A DNA stretch of 64,000 nt from NCBI RefSeq assembly GCF_000331105.1, contig NC_020054.1:2388813-2452812 (forward strand), in the 5' to 3' direction. The position numbers and the translations under genes were made by a program. Within the stretch, counting starts at the first letter, position 1; every line of letters starts with the position of its first letter. The stretch comes from Fibrella aestuarina BUZ 2. GTDB lineage: Bacteria; Bacteroidota; Bacteroidia; Cytophagales; Spirosomataceae. The notes under the pieces are model-generated. The model had not been told where the DNA came from, ran no database searches, and worked only from the letters and a program-made list of their open reading frames with translations. Shown piece by piece: positions 47,132-56,450 of the stretch.

Positions 47132-50100
47132 TTAAGACCGGTCGTACAGCCAGACGCGCAGTAACGATACGAGCTGGTCAATGTCGACGGGTTTGGTGAT
47201 ATAGTCAGACGCACCGGCTTCGATGCATTTTTCGCGGTCGCCCATCATGGCTTTGGCCGTTACGGCAATGATGGGCAGATTTTTCCACTGGTACTGCTCC
47301 CGAATGGTGCGGGCCGTTTCGTAGCCGTCCATTTGGGGCATCATCATGTCGAGCAGCACAATGCCGATGCCCGGATTTTCGCGAAGTTTCTGCAGGGCTT
47401 CCTTGCCGTCCAACGCCGGAATCACGGTCATGTTGTACTGCTCCAGGGCCTTCGAGAGTGAGAAGATGTTCCGCACGTCGTCGTCGGCCACCAGCACCGT
47501 TTTGCCGTTGAGCACCTGGGTAAGGGCCCCCAGTTTTTTGGTGGGGCCGTTGTTACTGGCCTGCTTGTTTTCTTCCACCAGGTGCAGAAACAGCGACACC
47601 TCGTCGAGCATCCGCTGGTAGGAGTGGGCCGTTTTGACGATGATCGAGTCGGCGTACTGCTTGATCTTCAACTCTTCGGTCATCGACAGGCTCTTGCCCG
47701 TGAAAATGATGATGGGCAGGTTTTCGAGGCCGGGGTTCTTCTTGGCGACTTCGAGGGTTTCGTAGGCCTTGTGGTCGGGAATGCCCATGTCGAGAATCAC
47801 GCAGTCGACCTCGTTGCGTTTCAGCGCGTCGACTCCTTCGTTGATGTTGCTCTTCAGCTCCGAATTGATGTTGAAGGTCTCCAGGAAGTACGCAAGGGCT
47901 TTGGCGTGCTTGGGGTTGTCTTCGATGATGAGCACCTTTTTGGGGTCGCGGTTGAGCACATACTCGATCTTCTTGAACACCTCCTGCAACTGCTCGAAGG
48001 CCATCGGTTTATCCACGAAATCGATGGCGCCCTTCAGCCGACTTTCGGTTTTCAGCTTGTGCGACGACATGATGTGCACCGGAATGGGCCGGGTACGTGG
48101 GTCGGCCTTCAGGGCGTCCATGACCTCCCAGCCGCTCATGATGGGGAGCTGAATATCGAGCAGAATGCCCAGGGGTTTGTATTGCGCCGCCAGCTTCAGA
48201 CCCTCGTCGCCCCGCACCGACACCAGCCCTTTGTAGCCTTTGCGGCGGGCGTAGTCGAGCAGCGATTTGGCGAAATTGGTGTCGTCTTCGATGATCAGGA
48301 TAACCTTGTCGCCCTCGGCAATGGTAGCCCGGTCGTCGGGGATGGCCTCCGGGATGGTCGGGCTGATGTACCGCTTGTCGGACGGGGCCGGTATGGCCTC
48401 GACTGCGGGGGGCGGCGGTGTGGCCGGTGCCGGGAAGGCGGGCTGAACCGGCGGAGCGGGTGGCGCCACGGTGACGTCGTCGGTGAGGGGCAGGCGCAGG
48501 GTAAACTCGCTGCCTTCGCCCACGGTGCTTTTGAGTGTGAGGTCGCCGCCGAGTAGTTTAGCCAGTTCGCGGCTGATCGACAGCCCCAGTCCCGTGCCGC
48601 CGTATTTCCGTTTGGTGGAGCCGTCGGCCTGCTGAAAGGCTTCAAACACCAGGGGTTGCTTCTCGAGCGGAATGCCGATGCCCGTATCCGATACGCTGAA
48701 ACAGAGTACGCCCGCATCGGGTGCCTGCCGACTGATCGACAGCCCGATACGCCCCGCCGACGTGAACTTAAGCGCATTCGAGAGCAGGTTTTTCAGGATC
48801 TGCCCCAGCCGCATCCGGTCGGTTTCGATCAGGCTGGGTACGTCGGGGGCCACGGTGATCGCGAAGTCGAGCCCCTTTTCTTTGGCCAGCAGCCCAAACA
48901 GCGCCTGTAGTTCGTCGGTGATGTCGGCCACGGCCACGTCCTGGAATTCGAGCTTCATCTGCCCGGCTTCAATTTTCGACAAATCCAGGATTTCGTCGAT
49001 GAGCCCCAGCAAGCCATTACCCGACCCCTGAATGACCTTGGCGTACTCAATCTGATCGTCGGTCAGGTTTTCTTCGTTGTTTTCGGCCAGCAGGCGGCTC
49101 AGCAGCAGTATGGAGTTGAGCGGCGTGCGCAGCTCGTGCGACATATTGGCCAGGAACTCCGACTTGTAGCGGGTTGCCAGCTCCAGTTCGTCGGCCTTTT
49201 TCTGGATGTCGTTGTTGCGTTCTTCCAGCAGTAGCCCCCGCTCTTCGAGTTCGGTGTTGGTCTGCTGCAATTCTTCCTGCTGAACGCGCAGTTCTTCTTC
49301 CGACGCCTGGAGTTTCTGGGCCTGCATTTCCAGTTCGGCGTTGAGGTTCTCCATCTCCGAGTGCTGCATCTGCAATTCTTCGGCCTGGGTCTGAGTCTCT
49401 TCCAGCAAACTCTGGAGCCGGATAAAATCGAGCGTGGCGTTGACGCCGATGGCCATCATCTCGCTGTTCTGTTCCAGAAAATGAACCTCCTGCTCGGTGG
49501 GCTCGCGCAACAGACCCAGCTCCACCGCACCCACGCAGGTGCCGTCGTAAACGAGCGGCGTGATGACCACGGTGCTCGGCGCGCTGCTGCCCAGCGACGA
49601 ATTGATCGGGCTGTAGTCGGCGGGCAGTCCCGACACGACCGTCGTTTTTTGGGTGGCGATCGCCTGACCGACCAGCCCCACCCCGGCTTCTACGGTTGCG
49701 GGTGGCTGCTGCGCCGCATAGCTGCCCGCCAGTTTGAAGGTGCCGTCGGTATCGGTCAGGTACAACGTACCCAGCGGGGCCTTCAGGTAGCTGGCAATGG
49801 CGTCGATGAGGCGGGCGCCCAGCTGATCGAGTCCCTTTTCGCCCCGAATGGCTTCACCCAGCCTGACCACGCCCTGTTGCAGCCAGTTTTTGGTTTTCAG
49901 GTCGGTAAACGTCTGTTCGAGCGAGGCGGCCATTCCGTTGAGGGCTTTGGCAATCCGGCCCAGTTCGTCGTCCTGCTCGTCGGTGCTGCGCACGTCGTAG
50001 TGGCCGTCGGCAATCTGGCGGGTAATGCCTTCCATCACCGTAATGCGGTGGTTGGTGCGGCGGTACTCGGCTTCGGCCGCCAACTGTTGCGCCAGCCGGA

Positions 50101-50746
50101 CGTCCATGTCCCGTTTGATGCGCACGTAGGCAAAGAGGGTAATCAGGATAGAGATAATCGCCGTCAGAACGAGCAGGTAAGGCGTAAACAGAATGTACGT
50201 CTGCTGTTGCTCGGTCCGGCGTTTAAGCAGCGTTTGCTCCTCAGTTTTCATCCGGTTGATCTTCAGCCGCAGGTCGTCCATGATCTGCTTGCCCCGCATC
50301 ATCTCTTTGTTCCGGTTCAGGGTATCCCGGCCGAAGTACGGATTGCGTTCCGTCAGCTCGATCGTGCGCCGCATCTGGGCGAATTTGGCATCATAGAGGG
50401 CCTTTATGTCGGTGAGGGCCTGCTGCTGCACGTCGTTGTCGCGGGTCAGGGCGCGCAGCTCTTCGTAGCTGTTCTGCACCTTCTCGTAGCTGCCGGTATA
50501 GGGTTGCAGGAAGTTGCGGTTGAGCGTCACGAGGTAGCCCCGCTGCCCCGTTTCCGCATCTTTCATGTACGAAATGATGTTCTCCGATTCGAGCAGTACC
50601 TGATTGGTATGGTTGACCAGCTGCGAGTTGTCGATCAGCTGTCGAATGCTGTAAAACGAGGCCCCCAGGCTGATCAGCAGCAGCAGGGTGGAGAGGGAAA
50701 AAACAACCTGAAGTTGTCGGATAACCGAGTTGGCTAATTGCGGCAT
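47132..50746 (-). CDS. Hybrid histidine kinase: CHASE3-HAMP-GAF-HisKA-HATPase-REC-REC-REC
   Basis: The 1204 residues read in order: membrane helix; CHASE3 extracytoplasmic sensor ('[21 protein letters not shown]'); second helix near 185; HAMP; GAF (~285-440); a glutamine-rich coiled coil (~440-530); HisKA with the phospho-His near 538 ('[11 protein letters not shown]'); HATPase ('[11 protein letters not shown]', '[13 protein letters not shown]'). A Pro-rich linker leads to receivers from about 816, 935 and 1081. The middle receiver has '[20 protein letters not shown]'; the last resembles the lone receiver. The domain order is typical of Bacteroidota stress-sensing kinases. It is the second gene of the block. 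Confidence 0.93.
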   Translation of the reverse strand: MPQLANSVIRQLQVVFSLSTLLLLISLGASFYSIRQLIDNSQLVNHTNQVLLESENIISYMKDAETGQRGYLVTLNRNFLQPYTGSYEKVQNSYEELRALTRDNDVQQQALTDIKALYDAKFAQMRRTIELTERNPYFGRDTLNRNKEMMRGKQIMDDLRLKINRMKTEEQTLLKRRTEQQQTYILFTPYLLVLTAIISILITLFAYVRIKRDMDVRLAQQLAAEAEYRRTNHRITVMEGITRQIADGHYDVRSTDEQDDELGRIAKALNGMAASLEQTFTDLKTKNWLQQGVVRLGEAIRGEKGLDQLGARLIDAIASYLKAPLGTLYLTDTDGTFKLAGSYAAQQPPATVEAGVGLVGQAIATQKTTVVSGLPADYSPINSSLGSSAPSTVVITPLVYDGTCVGAVELGLLREPTEQEVHFLEQNSEMMAIGVNATLDFIRLQSLLEETQTQAEELQMQHSEMENLNAELEMQAQKLQASEEELRVQQEELQQTNTELEERGLLLEERNNDIQKKADELELATRYKSEFLANMSHELRTPLNSILLLSRLLAENNEENLTDDQIEYAKVIQGSGNGLLGLIDEILDLSKIEAGQMKLEFQDVAVADITDELQALFGLLAKEKGLDFAITVAPDVPSLIETDRMRLGQILKNLLSNALKFTSAGRIGLSISRQAPDAGVLCFSVSDTGIGIPLEKQPLVFEAFQQADGSTKRKYGGTGLGLSISRELAKLLGGDLTLKSTVGEGSEFTLRLPLTDDVTVAPPAPPVQPAFPAPATPPPPAVEAIPAPSDKRYISPTIPEAIPDDRATIAEGDKVILIIEDDTNFAKSLLDYARRKGYKGLVSVRGDEGLKLAAQYKPLGILLDIQLPIMSGWEVMDALKADPRTRPIPVHIMSSHKLKTESRLKGAIDFVDKPMAFEQLQEVFKKIEYVLNRDPKKVLIIEDNPKHAKALAYFLETFNINSELKSNINEGVDALKRNEVDCVILDMGIPDHKAYETLEVAKKNPGLENLPIIIFTGKSLSMTEELKIKQYADSIIVKTAHSYQRMLDEVSLFLHLVEENKQASNNGPTKKLGALTQVLNGKTVLVADDDVRNIFSLSKALEQYNMTVIPALDGKEALQKLRENPGIGIVLLDMMMPQMDGYETARTIREQYQWKNLPIIAVTAKAMMGDREKCIEAGASDYITKPVDIDQLVSLLRVWLYDRS

Positions 50747-50765
50747 AAAAAAGAGGAGAAAAGGG

Positions 50766-52358
50766 CTAGGTACTGCTACCGGCCGACATGGGTAACGGCT
50801 GACTGACGGGCAGGACTACAATAAAGCTGGCCCCCTCACCCGCGCGGCTGCGGGCCGAGATCAGCCCGTTGTGTTTGTCGATATTCTTTTTGGCAATGGC
50901 CAGCCCGATGCCCGTGCCTTCGTAGCTGCTCTGGTTGTGCAACCGCTTGAAAATGATGAAGATCTGATCCGCAAACTTCTGATCGAACCCAATGCCGTTG
51001 TCCTGCACGACGAGGCGACAGAACGGCCCGTCGGGTGTGGGCTGCCCGTCGATCGCCTTGGTAGCAATGCGCTCGGCGGAGATATTGATGTGGGGCGGCA
51101 CCCCCGGCCGGGCAAATTTGAGGGCGTTGCCCAGCAGATTCTGAAGCACCTGCCGAATGCGGGTCGGAATGCTGTCGATGACCGGCAGCGACCCCACCGA
51201 CACGGTAGCTCCTTTGCGGGTGATCACGTCGTCGTAGTCGGCCAGCAGCTCATCAACGACCACGTTGAGGTCAGTGGGGTGGAACGGCTCGGGTACCGAC
51301 AGCTGCGCATAGGCCAGCAGGTCGTTGATCAGGTTCGTCATCCGCGCCGACGACCGGATCGACCGGTCGAGGTAGGTGATCGCCTCGGGGTTGTCTTTCA
51401 GGTAAATGGCCTTGATGGTGTCGTTGAGCAGCTGAATTTTGCGCAGCGGCTCTTTCAAATCGTGCGACACCACCCAGGTAAATTGCTGCAACTCGTGGTT
51501 GGTGCGTTCCAGCTCCCCGTTTTTCAGCCGCAGTTCGTGGGTACGTAGGGCGACTTCCTGCTCCAGCAGCTCGGCGGTTTGTTTCTGCGCGTGGATGTCG
51601 GTAAACGTACCGATCCAGCGCGTTACCGCCTCGGCCTGCCGGATGGGCAGCACCCGCAGCAGGTGGTATTGAAACGTACCCGTGTCCCGGTTTTTCAGCC
51701 GCACCTCCCGCACCAGCTCCGTGCCGTTGGCCAGCGCCGTTTCCCAGTGGTGCCAGGGATCATCGTCGGGATGAGTCTCCGGAAAGGCCGTGGCCGTGGT
51801 TGCGTACCGAAACCAGTGCTCGTTGACGTATTCGAGCTGCCCGCTCGCGGTGGTGGTAAAGGCGATCTGCGGCAGCGAGGCCAGCAACGTCTGTAACTGA
51901 GCTACCTGCGCCGCCAGCGCCTGCTGCGCCTGTTTGCGCACCGCTACTTCGGCCCGCAGCGACTCCTGCGTAGCCCGGAGTTCCTGCTGCTGTTCGTAGA
52001 GCTTCTGGAGCGTTTTTACTTTCAGCACCAGAATATCCGGGTCGAACGGCTTGGTCAGGTAATCGACGCCCCCGGCCGTATATCCCCTGGTGATGAATCG
52101 TTTCTCTGTATTGACCGCCGACAAAAAGATGATGGACGTATCGCGCGTTTTGCTGAAACCGGCAATGGCATTGGCCACCTCGAAGCCGTCCATGTCGGGC
52201 ATCTGCACGTCCAGGATAATCACCGAATAGGGGGTACTGAGCACCTTTCGAAGCGCTTCTTCACCCGACTCGGCCGTATCGACAGAAAACCGATGTAGTT
52301 CGAGAATTTTCTTTAAGGGTAAGATATTTTCCCGCCTATCATCAACAATGAGAATCAT
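50766..52358 (-). CDS. Response-regulator histidine kinase: REC-PAS-HisKA-HATPase
   Basis: Starts with a receiver domain ('[19 protein letters not shown]', Asp in '[13 protein letters not shown]', Lys in '[10 protein letters not shown]'), then a coiled coil, a PAS domain (~160-280) and a kinase core ('[19 protein letters not shown]', '[41 protein letters not shown]'). It has no membrane segment. I chose 52358, the residue where the receiver begins; the open frame extends 26 codons upstream without family sequence. It is the first gene of the block and is 20 bp before the CHASE3 kinase, suggesting a relay between them. Confidence 0.9.
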   Translation of the reverse strand: MILIVDDRRENILPLKKILELHRFSVDTAESGEEALRKVLSTPYSVIILDVQMPDMDGFEVANAIAGFSKTRDTSIIFLSAVNTEKRFITRGYTAGGVDYLTKPFDPDILVLKVKTLQKLYEQQQELRATQESLRAEVAVRKQAQQALAAQVAQLQTLLASLPQIAFTTTASGQLEYVNEHWFRYATTATAFPETHPDDDPWHHWETALANGTELVREVRLKNRDTGTFQYHLLRVLPIRQAEAVTRWIGTFTDIHAQKQTAELLEQEVALRTHELRLKNGELERTNHELQQFTWVVSHDLKEPLRKIQLLNDTIKAIYLKDNPEAITYLDRSIRSSARMTNLINDLLAYAQLSVPEPFHPTDLNVVVDELLADYDDVITRKGATVSVGSLPVIDSIPTRIRQVLQNLLGNALKFARPGVPPHINISAERIATKAIDGQPTPDGPFCRLVVQDNGIGFDQKFADQIFIIFKRLHNQSSYEGTGIGLAIAKKNIDKHNGLISARSRAGEGASFIVVLPVSQPLPMSAGSST

Positions 52359-52507
52359 GGAAAACGACTTGTCTGTAGGGATGGTGTTGAGTAATGACTT
52401 CGTGAAGATAGAAGGGGATGGGCAGACTCCCTCCATCGTGCCCGCGAAGTAGCTCGTAAGTCGCTAGGAATAAGGCGTTTCGCTGAGGATACTTATTGTC
52501 TGGTCTG

Positions 52508-52792
52508 CTACCGGATTGGCTTTCCTTGGGTGTTGAGGTAGGCCGTTGGCTGCCGCTTGAAGCGCTCCCGGCACCCTTTTGAACAGAATCCGTAGTGTTT
52601 GCCGGCGTAGTGGGCCGTGTCGGCGACGGTTTTGACCACCGACATCCCACAAACCGGGTCGACGGTTGAGGCCAGTTCACTGGTGGGCTTGGGGCTCCGG
52701 GCGGCGGCTGACTTGCCTTTGGGCACCTCCTGCCCAACTGCCGACGTACCTGTTAGGGCCAGTAGCAGGCAACCGATGATGACATGGTTCAT
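52508..52792 (-). CDS. Exported YHS-domain protein
   Basis: A 94-residue product with signal peptide ('MNHVIIGCLLLALTGTSAVGQ') and a C-terminal YHS domain: 'DPVCGMSVVKTVADTAHYAGKHYGFCSKGCRERFKRQPTAYL'. The conserved Cys residues (VCGM, FCSKGC) bind copper or other soft metals in related proteins and in copper-ATPase N-termini. It is the last gene of a run with an outer-membrane protein, a MauG-type peroxidase and MbnP, which supports a copper role. Confidence 0.9.
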   Translation of the reverse strand: MNHVIIGCLLLALTGTSAVGQEVPKGKSAAARSPKPTSELASTVDPVCGMSVVKTVADTAHYAGKHYGFCSKGCRERFKRQPTAYLNTQGKPIR

Positions 52793-52802
52793 GATTGTTC
52801 GT

Positions 52803-53714
52803 TTAAAACAAAAAGGTAATGTGTGTGCTCAACTGATCGTTGGCGCGTAGCTCGCCTTCGGAAAGATGTTGCGCGATAGGGTGACGGTAGCTGACGCCCA
52901 CCGAGATTTTGTTAATATACACTTCGGTGCCCAAGTTAAGATGCGCCGCGTAGCCGCCCGTCCGTTTGTTCATCACGCCCTGACTGCTGTCGTGCCCGGC
53001 CTGCTCGACAAACAAACCGGCGTTGGGCATGATCGACCGGCTACCGAGGCCCGACAGGTAAAACACCGAGGCCGAGGCATTGAGCCGGTTGCCAAACCGA
53101 TAGCCGTTGGGGTTGGTCGTCGTCAGCCGGTACGAGACGTCGGCGTTGGCACCCCAATTTTTGTAGCGGGCGGTGTAAATGGCGTTGAGCATCCAGTCGG
53201 TGCTGCCGGTGCCGAGCTGAAAATTGGCGTTGGCGACTTCGGTCAGGCTGTTTTCGTCGTACTGATACCGGCCCGTGGGCAATTTTACGCCCCCGCCCAC
53301 CAGCAGGTTGTGGTTGATCGTCCGCAGGGCGTCGGTATCCATAAACGTGTTCAGCAGGTTATACTGCACCAGCGCCGACACATCGCCCAGGCCGCGCAAC
53401 GGCAGTTTCTGCCCTGTTTTAAGCAGCGTTTGTTCGTTGAACTGATACGGCACAAAGGCCAGCACCTGCACCCGTTTCAGCGGGTAAAAGCGCCCCCAGA
53501 GTTCGGTGGTCCGGAAGGTCTCGCGGCTGCTGAGGTTCAGGCTGCTCAGGTGCGAGTTGTAGGAACCATAGCGGTAACGTACCCCCACAAAGCCGCGGTG
53601 TGCCTGGGGCAGAATGCCGAAAAAAGAACCGCTGTTGCTACAGCCGCACAGATCGCAGGCCTGAACGGGTAGGGCAAGGCACCCCAGCAGCAGCATAAAG
53701 AAGTAGTGTTTCAT
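52803..53714 (-). CDS. Predicted outer-membrane beta-barrel protein with N-terminal CDLCGC
   Basis: Signal peptide 'MKHYFFMLLLGCLALPVQA' is followed directly by 'CDLCGCSNSGSFFG', a CxxCxC group well suited to a soft metal. The rest is alternating aromatic/polar strands ('RGFVGVRYRYGSY', 'VQVLAFVPYQFNEQ', 'NHNLLVGGGVKLPTGRYQYDEN', 'KISVGVSYRHPIAQ'), ending in 'STHITFLF', as in outer-membrane transporters of the TonB-independent kind. Its place between the peroxidase and the YHS protein suggests copper or metal-complex transport; that is an inference. I chose ATG 53714, since the upstream ATG adds a non-signal segment. Confidence 0.8.
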   Translation of the reverse strand: MKHYFFMLLLGCLALPVQACDLCGCSNSGSFFGILPQAHRGFVGVRYRYGSYNSHLSSLNLSSRETFRTTELWGRFYPLKRVQVLAFVPYQFNEQTLLKTGQKLPLRGLGDVSALVQYNLLNTFMDTDALRTINHNLLVGGGVKLPTGRYQYDENSLTEVANANFQLGTGSTDWMLNAIYTARYKNWGANADVSYRLTTTNPNGYRFGNRLNASASVFYLSGLGSRSIMPNAGLFVEQAGHDSSQGVMNKRTGGYAAHLNLGTEVYINKISVGVSYRHPIAQHLSEGELRANDQLSTHITFLF

Positions 53715-53724
53715 ACGAAGGATG

Positions 53725-54780
53725 TTAAGGCTCCACAAAGCGGGAGTCGCGTAAAAACTGATCGTCGGTCAGCGTTTTGAGGAAAGCGATAAGCTGACGT
53801 TTCTCGTTGGTAGTCAGTGCAATACCGGGTTTGGCCTGCCCGGCGGGTTGCAGCAGTGGGTCGAGGTTTTCGGTCGGCTGCACGTTGTCGGCGTAGTGGT
53901 TCATTACCGCCTCGAGCGAATAAAACCGGCCGTCGTGCATGTAAGGCAGCGTCTTCTCGACGTTGCGCAGGCTGGGCACCTTGAACCGGTAGCGGTCCTG
54001 CGCCCGCTCGGTGACGTGCGCGCGCCCCAGATCCTGGCTGCCCTGAATGAATAGCCCGTTGTTGCGAAAGCTGTTGTCCGTAAATAACTCGCCCGCGTGG
54101 CAACCGCTACACTTGGCCCGGAAAACCGTAAGGCCCGCCAGTTCATCGTCGGTGAGGGTGCCGCCGGGTTCCTTGCGGACCCATTTGTCGTAGCGCGAAT
54201 TGGCCGACACCAGCGTGAGCATAAACTGCGACAGCGCCTGCAAGAAACGGGGTCCGTTGATGTCGTCCGTCCCGAACGCCGCCTTGAACAGAGGCGGGTA
54301 TTTCGGGCTCTTCCGCAGCTTGGCGATGACGTTTGTCGATTGCTCATCCATTTCCACCGGATTCTCAATGGGCGCAATCGGCACCAGGTCCAGATCGTGC
54401 ACCCCACCGTCCCAGAAAAAGCTGGACTGCCAGGCCAGGTTCTGTAGCGGCAGCGAGTTACGGGTGCCTACCCGGTTGTCGATACCGTGGCTCACGTCGT
54501 GCTGATGGTGCGTAAACGCGTAGGCCTGGTTATGGCATTCGACGCAGGCAATGGAGCCGTCGCGCGAGAGCAGGCCGTCGTAGAACAAGGCCCGACCCAA
54601 CCGGAAACCGGCCTCCGTGGGCTGGTTCTGATCGAGGGCATACACCGGCTTCGGAAAATTGGCCGGCTGCTGAAACAGCACCTCCGGTTGCGCGGCCGGC
54701 TCCGTTGGCTGGCAACCCATCAGCCATAGGCAACTGGCTGTAAACCAGGCTACCATGAACACCCGCTTGTGTGCTTGCAT
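53725..54780 (-). CDS. Dihaem cytochrome c peroxidase, MauG/MbnH-like
   Basis: A 351-residue lipoprotein ('LWLMGC', Cys near 23) with two haem c motifs, CVECH (79-83) and CSGCH (224-228). 'GRALFYDGLLSRDGSIACVECH' and 'PSLRNVEKTLPYMHDGRFYSLEAVMNHY' are family hallmarks. Bacterial dihaem peroxidases reduce H2O2; the MauG/MbnH branch instead oxidises Trp residues on a partner. It lies beside the MbnP gene, the partner of MbnH in methanobactin systems. The assignment to MbnH function is by context, not motif. Confidence 0.9.
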   Translation of the reverse strand: MQAHKRVFMVAWFTASCLWLMGCQPTEPAAQPEVLFQQPANFPKPVYALDQNQPTEAGFRLGRALFYDGLLSRDGSIACVECHNQAYAFTHHQHDVSHGIDNRVGTRNSLPLQNLAWQSSFFWDGGVHDLDLVPIAPIENPVEMDEQSTNVIAKLRKSPKYPPLFKAAFGTDDINGPRFLQALSQFMLTLVSANSRYDKWVRKEPGGTLTDDELAGLTVFRAKCSGCHAGELFTDNSFRNNGLFIQGSQDLGRAHVTERAQDRYRFKVPSLRNVEKTLPYMHDGRFYSLEAVMNHYADNVQPTENLDPLLQPAGQAKPGIALTTNEKRQLIAFLKTLTDDQFLRDSRFVEP

Positions 54781-54825
54781 AAGCCAAAGGCAAGGCCCCG
54801 GCCATTACTGGCCGGGGCATCGGCG

Positions 54826-55656
54826 TTACTGGTTGACGTTGTGGACGTGGTCGACCTGGAACATGGTCTTGTAGTTGTCGGCCACCGGGCCGGCCACCGC
54901 CGGGCTATGGATGGCGGTGGTTTTGGCTAGGCTCAGTTTAGTGGGGCCGTCGAAGATGTTCAGGGCATCGACAAACAGGTGAATTTCGGGCGCGATGTTG
55001 CCGCGGACGGTAGCCGGGGTTGTGATGGGAACCGTAACGGTGCGCAGGTTATTGGCTGTTTTGGCCGCCCCATTCCAGCCGCCACCGAAACCACCCACGT
55101 GGATCGCAAACGCCTGATTGGCACTGGCTGTTGTCGGAATGGCCGTCGATGTGCCTTCCAGCTTCATGAAGATATAGCCCGAATTCCACGACCAGTACAT
55201 GCCATCATCACCGTAGCTGGTTGGGTCGAGCACGCCCGTCCGCTCGGCTACCGGCGAGATGCTTTTAAGGCTATCGACCCCCACCATAAACGACAGCTCG
55301 GTGTAGTTGCCCGATGGCACGTCGTTCAGCGTGATCTTTTGCGAACTGGCATCGGTCTGCCGTACCAGAAAGTACTGGTTCGGGAATGTGAGCACCGTAC
55401 CGTTTTCGTTTTTCAACCTGATGTTGCTGACGAAGTAGTTGAATCGGGTCACGGCAAACGGTTCGCCCGCGGCATTTTTATAGGCAGGGGTGCCCAGCAC
55501 CAGTTTCTGATCGCCGACGCGGTTTTCAAAGTCCAGCGAAACCTTATTTTTTACGTTGGGATCAACAGTGTCGATGCGCTCCTTTGAGCAGGCAACTAGT
55601 AGAACACCGGCCACAAGTGCGGTGCCCAGTACTTGAGTAAATGACTTGGTAATCAT
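54826..55656 (-). CDS. MbnP-family lipoprotein
   Basis: A 276-residue lipoprotein (lipobox 'VACS', Cys23) with the MbnP signature: 'VTRFNYFVSNIRLKN', 'YFLVRQTDASSQKITLNDVPSGNYTELSFMVGVDS' and 'GMYWSWNSGYIFMKLEG'. The Trp-rich motif includes residues of the kind oxidised to kynurenine by MbnH in methanotrophs, giving a copper site. 'FQVDHVHNVNQ' near the end supplies His. It is 45 bp upstream of the dihaem peroxidase gene. Copper binding is likely. Confidence 0.88.
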   Translation of the reverse strand: MITKSFTQVLGTALVAGVLLVACSKERIDTVDPNVKNKVSLDFENRVGDQKLVLGTPAYKNAAGEPFAVTRFNYFVSNIRLKNENGTVLTFPNQYFLVRQTDASSQKITLNDVPSGNYTELSFMVGVDSLKSISPVAERTGVLDPTSYGDDGMYWSWNSGYIFMKLEGTSTAIPTTASANQAFAIHVGGFGGGWNGAAKTANNLRTVTVPITTPATVRGNIAPEIHLFVDALNIFDGPTKLSLAKTTAIHSPAVAGPVADNYKTMFQVDHVHNVNQ

Positions 55657-55847
55657 TTAGATACGAAAGAGAAATACTTGATTGTGAATGAAAAAGAACG
55701 CGCGGAAAGGGCCTGACTCGCGGTCGCGAATCGGCGGCTTCGGGCTGACAGATCGCCTGTGGAGCAGCACGCTACGAGGCGGCCTATAGGCTACGAAAGT
55801 GCCTATGGCAACGTACCTGAACGTACCGGACGGATGTGCAGCGAAGG

Positions 55848-55869
55848 GCTATCCCTGAGCAGGGATAGC
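55848..55869. other. Small hairpin in the 55657-55912 gap
   Basis: GCTATCCCT pairs with AGGGATAGC around GAGC. No T tract follows on either strand. The gap has no ORF that I can support; two ACGTACC words lie at 55810-55825. Confidence 0.45.
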
Positions 55870-55912
55870 AGGAGCCGAGGTTTGCCTGGTCGGCAACCGT
55901 AGCAAAGAGGAG

Positions 55913-56296
55913 TTAGGCCAGGCCGACGGGCGGGTGGAAGAGAGGTGCCAGCCAAACGCCATACGTACCCAAGGCATAGGCGAAGCGGGGCTTGGGCTGC
56001 CGGACCGGGGCGGCTGGCGCGAACGAGAAGGTAACGACATCGTCCCAGAACAGCTGGAGAGCGGGGATTTTCTGCACCCGTTCGGTCGTCTCCTTATCCT
56101 GCCGATCCTGTTGGGCTTTCAGCTTTTTGGCGAGGTAACACTTACCGTCGCAATGCAGATCGGGGCGGCTGCGGTTTTCGCAGAGCACGCGGGCGATGTA
56201 ATCCTTATTGAGCTGGTAATAGGCAATGGTTCCCCACGGACTGATGCTGGGAAGCATCGTCGCGATAAGCAGGAGATAAACCAGCGCCGTTTTCAT
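55913..56296 (-). CDS. Exported small protein with CxxxxxxxxxC and CDGKC motifs, unknown function
   Basis: 127 residues: a signal anchor ('LVYLLLIATMLPSIS'), then 'ARVLCENRSRPDLHCDGKCYLAKKLKAQQDRQDKETTERVQKI', a basic coiled stretch, then a hydrophobic tail ('FAYALGTYGVWLAPLFHPPVGLA') that could be a second membrane segment. The three cysteines and the CDGKC motif suggest metal or redox chemistry. From memory, similar small genes accompany MbnP in Bacteroidota. It heads the copper block, with a -7 promoter right before its ATG. Confidence 0.7.
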   Translation of the reverse strand: MKTALVYLLLIATMLPSISPWGTIAYYQLNKDYIARVLCENRSRPDLHCDGKCYLAKKLKAQQDRQDKETTERVQKIPALQLFWDDVVTFSFAPAAPVRQPKPRFAYALGTYGVWLAPLFHPPVGLA

Positions 56297-56303
56297 ACCG
56301 CCG

Positions 56304-56311
56304 CAAAAGTA
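56304..56311 (-). promoter_or_regulatory. -7 element directly before the 56296 gene
   Basis: On the minus strand TACTTTTG matches TAnnTTTG exactly and ends seven bases before the ATG, implying a leaderless or very short-leader mRNA. Confidence 0.55.
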
Positions 56312-56450
56312 AAGCCGATCGGTCGATTAGTTGGGCAGACTAGGCAGATTTATGTGCGCACAGCGAGGCAAGCGGGTGGTAATGGCTTGGTAACTGATTG
56401 CCTTGCAGGCGCTTGGCTTGGCTTATTTTGATAGCGTTTGTACGGTGCTG

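Noticed and set aside
49361..50737. 458-codon open frame on the plus strand opposite the CHASE3 kinase
   Set aside because: Long antisense frame from GC-rich codon bias; the kinase on the other strand explains the region.
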